Part shown: positions 43,683-50,817 of the stretch, piece after piece
How positions within the stretch are numbered: position 1 is the first letter of the stretch
How the letters are laid out: every line of letters starts with the position of its first letter
NCBI GenBank assembly: GCA_963974055.1
Contig: CAXBCP010000021.1
Location: 25,922-89,921, forward strand
DNA: 64,000 nt
Source of the DNA: CAXBCP01 sp963974055
GTDB taxonomy: Bacteria > Pseudomonadota > Alphaproteobacteria > MPNO01 > UBA830
Direction of reading: 5' to 3'
Translations under genes and position numbers: made by a program
The notes under the pieces: generated by a model
Seen by the model: only the letters and a program-made list of their open reading frames with translations
Told to the model about the DNA's origin: nothing
Databases searched by the model: none

Positions 43683-45056
43683 ATGAAAGCGAAAACGGCA
43701 ACGGAAACCGAAAGTTTCGACGCGGCGGAACTCGGGGCAATGATGCGCGAAATGCGCGAAAACCTGGGCCATGAGCTGGAATTCGTTGCGCGCGATCTGC
43801 GGATCCGCCTGGTGTATCTCGAAGCGATCGAGGACGGGCGGCTCAGGGATTTGCCCGGCAACGCCTATATCAGCGGGTTCCTGCGTTCCTATTCCGATTT
43901 TCTCGGCCTCGAAGGCGATGAAATCGTGCGCCGCTTCAAGATGGCGGGCGCCGAAATCAGCAGTCAGCCGCAGCTTCACCTGCCGTCCCCGGTCGAGGAA
44001 GGCCGGTTGCCGACGGGCTCTATCCTTCTGTTCGCGGCGGTGATCGCGGCGGCGGCCTATGGCGGCTGGTACTATCTTTCGGCCGCCGGGAAGGGGCCGA
44101 TCGAAACCGTCGCCAGCCTGCCGAAGGAACTATCGGGACTGGTCAACGAAGCGAAGAACCAGACGGACGCAAAGGCGGTCTCGCCATCTGCCCCGGCCCC
44201 GTCCGTCCCACCGACGTCGGTTCCATCCACGTCCGAGCCGGTTTCATCTGCGGCATCCACGTCCGCCGCGCCGTCTGCCGAGGTTCCTTCTCCGTCGGCC
44301 CCATCTTCGTCGGCCCCGTCTCCGTCGGCAATGCCGTCCGAAACGGCGGCAGCGACGACGGAACCGCCCGCAAGCCCCCTGACGGAATCGCAGGCGGCGC
44401 CCGATACAGCGGAAACGCCGACCGCGCCGGAGAGCGCCGCGTCGCAAGACGCCGCAGAGGCTGTACCGGATACACGGGCTCCTGCTGAAACCGGTTCAGC
44501 CGCATCGACGGCGCCCGCCGTGGCGACAGCCGTTGTCCCGGCGCCTGCGTCACCGCCCGATACCCGGCAGCCGGATGCACCGGAAACGGATACCGGCAAT
44601 GCCGCGACGCCCCGTGCCGCTGTACCGTCCACGCCGGCGGTGGCGACAACGGTGCCCGCTGCCGCGCCGGCTCCCGCGCCCGTTGCCCCCGCAGAGCCCG
44701 CGACCGAGACGGTTTCTCAGACGGCGAATGTGGCTCCTGCGCCCGATCCGGTATCGACTGCGTCGGCACCGGCACCCGACTCCGTCGCAGGCGGCGTCCG
44801 GATTGTGGTCCGGGCGACGGCGGACAGCTATGTCGCGGTCCGGACGGGGGATAACGAACCGCTGTTTTCGCAGTTGATGCGGCCCGGCGACAGCTATGAG
44901 GTGCCGTCCGGCGCAGATCTGGTGCTCGAGACCGGAAACGCGGGCGGTCTTCAGATCACCATTGGCGACAAGCGTGCGCCGCCGCTTGGCCCGGTTGGCC
45001 AGATTCGCCGAAACATTCCGCTGGATGCGGAGAAACTGTTGCGCGGGCTGAATTAG
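43683..45056 (+). CDS. RodZ-like protein: HTH, membrane span, DUF4115
   Basis: 457 residues from ATG 43683. The cytoplasmic Xre-like HTH_25 domain (about 15-90; LGAMMREMRENLGHELEFVARDLRI, then YLEAIEDGRLRDLPGNAYISGFLRSYSDFLGL) is followed by one membrane span (about 111-133). A very long Pro/Ser/Ala/Thr-rich periplasmic linker (about 160-375) leads to a C-terminal DUF4115 domain (GVRIVVRATADSYVAVRTGDNEPLFSQLMRPGDSYEVP). RodZ couples MreB to the elongation machinery. The linker is unusually long and low in complexity. An upstream in-frame ATG at 43602 was rejected for lack of homology. hisS follows after 119 nt. Confidence 0.88.
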   Translation: MKAKTATETESFDAAELGAMMREMRENLGHELEFVARDLRIRLVYLEAIEDGRLRDLPGNAYISGFLRSYSDFLGLEGDEIVRRFKMAGAEISSQPQLHLPSPVEEGRLPTGSILLFAAVIAAAAYGGWYYLSAAGKGPIETVASLPKELSGLVNEAKNQTDAKAVSPSAPAPSVPPTSVPSTSEPVSSAASTSAAPSAEVPSPSAPSSSAPSPSAMPSETAAATTEPPASPLTESQAAPDTAETPTAPESAASQDAAEAVPDTRAPAETGSAASTAPAVATAVVPAPASPPDTRQPDAPETDTGNAATPRAAVPSTPAVATTVPAAAPAPAPVAPAEPATETVSQTANVAPAPDPVSTASAPAPDSVAGGVRIVVRATADSYVAVRTGDNEPLFSQLMRPGDSYEVPSGADLVLETGNAGGLQITIGDKRAPPLGPVGQIRRNIPLDAEKLLRGLN

Positions 45057-45175
45057 CGGGCCGTCGCCGACAATTCCGTCCGTCCCCAGCCCCCTATGGC
45101 TGGTCCGGCGAATACGCTATAACGCGGGGCGGCCCGGCCGCTCATCCATTTTCCAGCTGTTGCAGAATTTTAGAT

Positions 45176-46420
45176 ATGGCGTCTCTTCAACCTGTTCGCG
45201 GTACGCACGACCTTCTGCCCGACGAGGCGCGCCGTGCCCGGCATGTGACCGACACGGGCCGGATCATGGCCGAACGTTACGGCTATGAAGAAGCCGCGAC
45301 GCCGATCTTTGAATTCAGCGAGGTCTTTGCACGGACCCTGGGCGAGACATCGGATATCGTCACCAAGGAAATGTACACCTTCACGGACAAGGGCGGCGAC
45401 GAGATCACGCTTCGCCCCGAAGGGACGGCGGGTATCGCCCGGGCGCTGATTTCCGGCGGGCTGAGCCAGAACCTGCCGCTTAAATTTTTCTATGCCGGAC
45501 CGATGTTCCGCTACGAGCGTCCGCAGAAAGGCCGCCTGCGGCAGTTCCACCAGATCGGTGTCGAATTGCTGGGTGTGGCCGAACCCGTCGGCGATATCGA
45601 GGTAATTGCGCTCGGCGCCGCCATCCTCGATGCGCTGGGCGTACAGGGCAATACGACTCTCGAGCTGAACACGCTGGGCAATACCGAAAGCCGGGCGGCC
45701 TATCGCGACGTCCTGGTGGAATATTTCAGCGATCACAAAGACAGCCTGTCCGAAGACAGCCTGACGCGTCTGTCGCGCAACCCGTTGCGGATCCTGGATT
45801 CGAAGAACGAGGGCGACCGGGCCGTCGTCGCAGGCGCCCCCGAATTCGACGACAGCCTCGATGGGGAATCCCGGGATTTCTTCTCGGAAGTCTGTGCCGG
45901 ACTGGATGCGCTGGGGATCGCCTGGCAACGGAATTCCCGTCTTGTCCGCGGGCTGGATTATTACTGTCACACGGCGTTCGAGTTCACGACCGATGCGCTC
46001 GGCGCGCAGAGCGCGGTCCTCGCCGGCGGGCGGTATGACGGCCTGGTCGGCCAGATGGGCGGCCCGGCGACCCCCGGCGTTGGCTGGGCATCGGGTATCG
46101 AACGGCTGTCCATGCTGATCGGCGACGGGCCTGCCAGAACGCGGCCGTTCGCGGTTATTCCGCTCGGCGATGCGGCAGAGGCGGTCGCCCTGAAACTGAC
46201 CGACGAGTTGCGCCGGTCGGGGCTGGCGGTCGATCTCGGCTATCGCGGCAAGATGAAACAACGGATGAAGCGCGCCAACGGAATCGGCGCGCGGGCGGCC
46301 GTCATCATCGGCGATGACGAGCTGGAACAGTCTTCCGCCGCCGTGCGCGACCTCGATTCCGGCGAACAGGAACTCGTGCCGCTCGCGGATATTCGACACC
46401 GGCTCGAACAGTTTCGTTAG
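45176..46420 (+). CDS. hisS: Histidyl-tRNA synthetase
   Basis: 414 residues, a class II synthetase. Motif 2 lies in FRYERPQKGRLRQFHQIGVE, with histidine A RGLDYYCHTAFEF and motif 3 in GVGWASGIERLSML; LQPVRGTHDLLP opens the protein as usual. The C-terminal anticodon-binding domain (PFAVIPLGDAAEAVALKLTDELR) is complete. It charges tRNA-His. It is followed by hemA after 7 nt, then prfA and prmC, forming a likely four-gene operon. The usual neighbour ispG is absent. Confidence 0.96.
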   Translation: MASLQPVRGTHDLLPDEARRARHVTDTGRIMAERYGYEEAATPIFEFSEVFARTLGETSDIVTKEMYTFTDKGGDEITLRPEGTAGIARALISGGLSQNLPLKFFYAGPMFRYERPQKGRLRQFHQIGVELLGVAEPVGDIEVIALGAAILDALGVQGNTTLELNTLGNTESRAAYRDVLVEYFSDHKDSLSEDSLTRLSRNPLRILDSKNEGDRAVVAGAPEFDDSLDGESRDFFSEVCAGLDALGIAWQRNSRLVRGLDYYCHTAFEFTTDALGAQSAVLAGGRYDGLVGQMGGPATPGVGWASGIERLSMLIGDGPARTRPFAVIPLGDAAEAVALKLTDELRRSGLAVDLGYRGKMKQRMKRANGIGARAAVIIGDDELEQSSAAVRDLDSGEQELVPLADIRHRLEQFR

Positions 46421-46427
46421 CGTCCCG

Positions 46428-47747
46428 ATGGCAGACGAGCGGATACTCAGCCGTCTCGTCGTCGTTGGTGCCAGTCACAGGACAAGCTCCGAGACGACGC
46501 GCGACAGGCTTTTCATTTCAGACGACGATCTTCCCGGGTTCCTGCAAGGCCTTGTCGCAGCCGGGTTTTCCGAGGCGGTCGCGATGTCCACCTGTGCCCG
46601 TACCGAGATATTCGGCCTCGCCGACGACGCCGCAGCGGCCCGCACCGGGGCAATCCGCGCATTGTCTTCGCTGGGGTCGGTCGAGCCGGACGTGCTTGCA
46701 CCGGAAACCTATACCCATGAGCGCGCCGACGCGCTGCGGCACCTGTTTCGTGTCGCCGCCTCGCTTGACAGCCCGATCGTCGGCGAACCCGAAGTGACCG
46801 GCCAGTTCCGCGATGCGGTGCGGATCGCCACGGATCATGACATGGTCGGCGCCGGCCTGAACGCGATCGTTCAGGCGGTCAACGGCGCGGCAAAGCGCGT
46901 CCGGTCCGAAACCTCGATCGGCGAACGGTCGGTCTCGATGGCGGCCTGCGCCGGACAGGTTGCCCGCGACGTTCAGGGCGACCTGACGCGGGTGAGCGCC
47001 ATTCTCGTGACCGGCGGTGAAATGGGGGAACTGATCGTCGACCAGTTGCGTTCCGCCGGATTGTCGCGCCTCACGGTCGTCGCCCGCAGCCGCGCCCGGG
47101 CCGAGATCGGCGCACGGCGCTACGATTGCCATCATGCCGTGCTCGACGAACTGCCCGGTCTCCTGCCGGGTGCGGATATCGTTGTCTCGTCATTCGGGGC
47201 GGGGCGCTATCTGATCGATCCGGAACTGGCGCGGACGGCCATCGCGCGCCGTCGCCGACGGCCCATGCTGTTTGTCGACGCGGCGATCCCTTCCGATGTC
47301 GATCCGACGGTGAACGACCTCGACGGGGCATTCGTATATTCTCTCGACGATCTCGAGCGGATCGCCCTCGAGGGCCGGTCCGAACGCGATCGCGCCGCCG
47401 AAGACGCGATCGCGATCGTCGATGAGGAGATGGAAAAGTTTCAGCGTGTTTCGGCAGGGCGCAATGCGGCGCCCGCCGTTACCGCATTGCGCGATCATTT
47501 CGAGCGGGTGCGCGCCGACGTGCTGGCGGACCTCGTGCGCGACGGCGCGGGGGGCGATCCTGCCCTGGAGGACGCCACGCGCCGCCTGGTGAACCGGCTG
47601 CTGCATGCGCCGTCCGAAACCCTGCGTATGCTTGCGGCGGACAACGATCCGGCAACCGCGCAGGCCGAGGAACTGTTGCGCCGATTATTTGGAATCGATC
47701 CGGCGCCCCCTGCGGGCGGCGGAAATACCGAGGAGGACGGAAAGTGA
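46428..47747 (+). CDS. hemA: Glutamyl-tRNA reductase (divergent)
   Basis: 439 residues from ATG 46428. N-terminal VVVGASHRTSSETTRDRL, catalytic C56 in AMSTCARTEIF, SPIVGEPEVTGQFRDA, SETSIGERSVSMA, the NADPH site VTGGEMGEL, and FVDAAIPSDVDPTVNDLDG all align with GluTR. The C-terminal dimerisation helices are present. Two signature positions differ: the family has CNR and GEPQILGQ, here CAR and GEPEVTGQ. The expected reaction is NADPH-dependent reduction of Glu-tRNA to glutamate-1-semialdehyde for 5-aminolevulinate. Alphaproteobacteria usually use ALA synthase instead. Its stop overlaps the prfA GTG (GTGA). Confidence 0.85.
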   Translation: MADERILSRLVVVGASHRTSSETTRDRLFISDDDLPGFLQGLVAAGFSEAVAMSTCARTEIFGLADDAAAARTGAIRALSSLGSVEPDVLAPETYTHERADALRHLFRVAASLDSPIVGEPEVTGQFRDAVRIATDHDMVGAGLNAIVQAVNGAAKRVRSETSIGERSVSMAACAGQVARDVQGDLTRVSAILVTGGEMGELIVDQLRSAGLSRLTVVARSRARAEIGARRYDCHHAVLDELPGLLPGADIVVSSFGAGRYLIDPELARTAIARRRRRPMLFVDAAIPSDVDPTVNDLDGAFVYSLDDLERIALEGRSERDRAAEDAIAIVDEEMEKFQRVSAGRNAAPAVTALRDHFERVRADVLADLVRDGAGGDPALEDATRRLVNRLLHAPSETLRMLAADNDPATAQAEELLRRLFGIDPAPPAGGGNTEEDGK

Positions 47748-48820
47748 GCCTGGACGAAAGACTGGACCAGATCGCGGCACGGCACAGAGAACTGTCGAGT
47801 TTGATGTCTGGCGGCGATATTTCGGATTCCGACGAATTCGTGCGCATGTCCAAGGAGTTTGCCGAGCTCGATCCGCTGGTCGCGTGTATCGGCGAACTGC
47901 GCGATGCCCAGAGCGAAGCGGGCGATCTGGCGGAACTGATTGCCGACCCGGAAACCGACGATGAAATGAAATCGATGGCCCAGGCCGAGTTCTACGAGTT
48001 GACGCAGCGCGTACCGGAGATCGAGAAGAAGCTCCAGATCATGCTGCTGCCGCGGGACGAGGCGGACGATAAGAACGCGATCCTCGAAGTCCGGGCCGGC
48101 ACGGGCGGCGACGAAGCGGCCCTGTTTGCGGCGGACCTGTTGCGGATGTACCAGCGCTATGCAGACAAACATGGCTGGAAGTTCGAAATCATGAGCCTGT
48201 CCGACACCGGGATCGGCGGAATCAAGGAAGCCTCGGTCGAGATCAGCGGCAAGGCGGTGTTTGCCCGGCTGAAATACGAATCCGGTGTTCACCGGGTCCA
48301 GCGCGTGCCGGAGACCGAGTCCGGCGGCCGTATTCACACGTCGGCGGCGACGGTTGCGGTTCTGCCGGAAGCCGAGGAAGTCGATGTCCATATCGAGGAC
48401 AAGGACCTGCGCATCGATACCTACCGCGCGCAGGGCGCCGGCGGACAGCACGTCAACACCACGGACAGCGCGGTCCGTATCACCCATCTCCCGACGGGTA
48501 TCGTGGTGCAGCAGCAGGACGAAAAATCGCAGCACAAGAACCGCGCCAAGGCGCTGAAAATCCTGCGGGCGCGGATTTACGACGCCCAGCGCGAAGCCCA
48601 GGACGATGCGCGTGCCGAGGACCGCCGCAACCAGGTCGGTTCCGGCGACCGGTCAGAGCGTATCCGGACCTATAATTTTCCGCAGGGCCGCGTATCGGAC
48701 CACCGGATCAACCTGACGCTGCACAAGCTGGACAAGGTGCTGGAGGGCGAAGCGCTGGATGAAATCGTCGATGCGCTGACGTCGGAGGACCAGGCGCGCA
48801 AGCTTTCCGAGGTCGCGTGA
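47744..48820 (+). CDS. prfA: Peptide chain release factor 1
   Basis: 358 residues from GTG 47744, with a GAGGAGG Shine-Dalgarno just upstream. The GGQ motif is at residues 233-235 (GAGGQHVNTTDSAVR), and the codon-recognition loop is P-E-T in RVPETESGGRIHTSAATVAV, which reads UAA and UAG. Domain 1 helices and the C-terminal LDKVLEGEALDEI are normal. Its stop overlaps the prmC start, so GGQ methylation enzyme and target are made together. Confidence 0.97.
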   Translation: MSLDERLDQIAARHRELSSLMSGGDISDSDEFVRMSKEFAELDPLVACIGELRDAQSEAGDLAELIADPETDDEMKSMAQAEFYELTQRVPEIEKKLQIMLLPRDEADDKNAILEVRAGTGGDEAALFAADLLRMYQRYADKHGWKFEIMSLSDTGIGGIKEASVEISGKAVFARLKYESGVHRVQRVPETESGGRIHTSAATVAVLPEAEEVDVHIEDKDLRIDTYRAQGAGGQHVNTTDSAVRITHLPTGIVVQQQDEKSQHKNRAKALKILRARIYDAQREAQDDARAEDRRNQVGSGDRSERIRTYNFPQGRVSDHRINLTLHKLDKVLEGEALDEIVDALTSEDQARKLSEVA

Positions 48821-49728
48821 ACGTGGAACCGGCGATCCTGTCGGCCAGGCTTCGCGCCGCGGCGTCCGAACTGCGGTCTGCCGGTGTCGCCGATGCGATG
48901 GCCGATGCCAGGATTCTCGCCGCCGCCGCGCTTGGCCTGTCCCGCGAAGACATGCTGCGCGAACCGCACCGCGAAATGGATGCCGCCGGGCTGGCCGCAT
49001 TCGACGGGATGATCGACCGACGCTGCCGCCGCGAACCGGTTGCGCGCATCCTCGGCAGCCGCGAATTCCGCAGTCTCGATTTCAGGCTTGGCGCCGATAC
49101 GCTCGATCCGCGCGCGGACAGCGAAACCCTCGTCGATGCCGCCCTGGCGTGGGGGAAACGGTTTTCCGGTCCGCTGCGGGTACTGGACGTGGGCACCGGC
49201 ACGGGATGCCTTTTGCTCGCCGTACTCCATGAACTGCCCGGCGCAACGGGCACCGGAACGGATATCGCGGCCGGCGCCGTTGAGATCGCCGTCCGGAATG
49301 CCGGCCTGCTGAATTTGGCCGGCCGCGCGACATTCGTCCGCGCCGACTGGACGGACGGTGTTGCGGGCAGGTTCGACCTGGTGCTGTCCAATCCGCCCTA
49401 TATCGAGACGGCTGCGATCGCCGGCCTGGCGCCCGAGGTCGCGGTTCACGACCCGGTCCGGGCGCTCGATGGCGGGCCGGACGGGCTCGATGCCTACCGG
49501 GCGCTCGCCCGGCGTCTGGGAAACTGTCTGTCGCCGGAGGGCGTTGCGATTATGGAAATCGGGCCGACCCAGTGCGATGCCGTAACCGGGATTTTCGAAG
49601 CGCACGGTTTTCCGCGGCTGGAAATCAGGCAGGATTTCGGCGGACGCCCCCGATGCCTGGTCTTCGCCGCACAAGCGGTCTCCAAATGGTTAACGCCGGT
49701 GGTAAAAAAAGGGTTGGAAACGCCCTGA
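48817..49728 (+). CDS. prmC: Peptide chain release factor N5-glutamine methyltransferase PrmC
   Basis: 303 residues from GTG 48817, overlapping the prfA stop as GTGA. The N-terminal helical domain has ADARILAAAALGLSREDML and the RREPVARILGSREF segment. SAM motif I is VLDVGTGTGCLLLAVL, and the substrate-gripping NPPY motif is in LVLSNPPYIET. It methylates the GGQ glutamine of RF1 and RF2. It is last in the hisS-hemA-prfA-prmC unit; the next gene is 176 nt away. Confidence 0.96.
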   Translation: MNVEPAILSARLRAAASELRSAGVADAMADARILAAAALGLSREDMLREPHREMDAAGLAAFDGMIDRRCRREPVARILGSREFRSLDFRLGADTLDPRADSETLVDAALAWGKRFSGPLRVLDVGTGTGCLLLAVLHELPGATGTGTDIAAGAVEIAVRNAGLLNLAGRATFVRADWTDGVAGRFDLVLSNPPYIETAAIAGLAPEVAVHDPVRALDGGPDGLDAYRALARRLGNCLSPEGVAIMEIGPTQCDAVTGIFEAHGFPRLEIRQDFGGRPRCLVFAAQAVSKWLTPVVKKGLETP

Positions 49729-49904
49729 ATCCCGACTAGGGTGCTCTTGCTGGATCGGTCGAAACGAAGCGTTTGCCGTCAGCTAGAAAAACCCCGCAAC
49801 CTAAAGCCACTCTCCCGACAATCGGCGGCTGGCCAATGGAATTGGTAAGGCGACGTTCGGTGTGGGGCGTATAAAACCTTTATGAAAATGGGAATGAAGG
49901 CGCT

Positions 49905-50579
49905 ATGAGACAGGGCCAGAACAATAAGAATCGTATGAGAGGCCGGGGGAACAACAATACCCCCCGCAAAGGCGGTAATTCCCGCAACCAGTCCTATGAA
50001 AGCAACGGGCCGGACGTAAAGGTTCGCGGTAACGCGCAGCAGGTGGTTGAAAAATACCTGACGCTGGCGCGCGACGCGTCTTCGGCAGGCGATCGCATCG
50101 CCGCGGAAAGCTATTACCAGTTCGCAGAGCATTACTATCGCATCATGAATGCGAATGCCGCGAACGAGCAGCAACGCCAGCAGCAGAACGCCGCGTCCGA
50201 ATCGAACGACGACAACCGCGATGGCGGTCAGAACGGATCGTCGAATCGTGCCGATCGGACGGAACGGGCCGATAATCAGGATTCAGCTTCGGAATCCGAC
50301 CGGTCGTCGTCCGCAGGCAATGCGAACGATGCAAAGGCCGGGGCGTCTGCCGATGACCAGTCCGACACCCAGTCGGATGCGCAGGCTGACACCCAGTCCG
50401 GCGCGCCTGAATCGAATGGCCGGTCGCGTCGCCGGAGCAGTCGCGGCAGCCGGTCCGGCGGTGCGCCGAAGGATCCGGCTGAACAGCCGCAGCCCGATGT
50501 TGTCGTGGCCAAGGAAAAAACGGCGAAACCGCCCAAGGAATCCGGCACGGAAGCGACTGCGGAAGACGCCGGCGTATAG
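49905..50579 (+). CDS. DUF4167 family protein
   Basis: 224 residues. It starts with a basic, Asn/Gly/Arg-rich stretch (MRQGQNNKNRMRGRGNNN), then the conserved DUF4167 core YESNGPDVKVRGNAQQVVEKYLTLARDASSAGDRIAAESYYQFAEHYYRI, here recognisable by VKVRGNAQQVVEKY and AESYYQFAEHYYR. The rest is Gln/Asn/Asp/Ser-rich and presumably disordered. The family is nearly confined to alphaproteobacteria and its function is unknown; the basic low-complexity ends suggest RNA or nucleoid contact. It lies downstream of prmC, a common position. Confidence 0.9.
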   Translation: MRQGQNNKNRMRGRGNNNTPRKGGNSRNQSYESNGPDVKVRGNAQQVVEKYLTLARDASSAGDRIAAESYYQFAEHYYRIMNANAANEQQRQQQNAASESNDDNRDGGQNGSSNRADRTERADNQDSASESDRSSSAGNANDAKAGASADDQSDTQSDAQADTQSGAPESNGRSRRRSSRGSRSGGAPKDPAEQPQPDVVVAKEKTAKPPKESGTEATAEDAGV

Positions 50580-50619
50580 TACGTTCCGGCGCAATCCGCG
50601 CAGCGACGTCCCGGCTGCG

Positions 50620-50635
50620 TTAACGCGGTCTTAAC
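50620..50635. promoter_or_regulatory. CtrA-type binding site
   Basis: TTAA-N7-TTAAC, exactly the full CtrA consensus: TTAA 50620-50623, spacer CGCGGTC, TTAAC 50631-50635. It lies between the DUF4167 stop and clpB, about 65 nt before the sigma-32 -35 element. CtrA is the cell-cycle response regulator of alphaproteobacteria; occupancy is inferred. Confidence 0.5.
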
Positions 50636-50699
50636 GCCAATCAAGTCAGTACAGGACGGCGACGGGCATAGTTTGCACGTTACCTCACCCTGTGCGGGG

Positions 50700-50727
50700 C
50701 TTGTAAGATTTTGAATATTTCCCATAT
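50700..50727 (+). promoter_or_regulatory. Sigma-32 (RpoH) heat-shock promoter of clpB
   Basis: CTTG (50700-50703), a 17-nt spacer, then CCCATAT (50721-50727). This fits the alphaproteobacterial RpoH consensus CTTG-N17/18-CYTATNT and the E. coli form CCCATNT. Transcription would start near 50735, 83 nt before the clpB ATG. Confidence 0.75.
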
Positions 50728-50817
50728 CTGTATCGGACGCCGGCTATCGGGTCCGGACATAGGCCTGCCGCATAGCGGGGGTATTTGTTGCAATGTCTGA
50801 AAGTGGAGTTGCAGATA

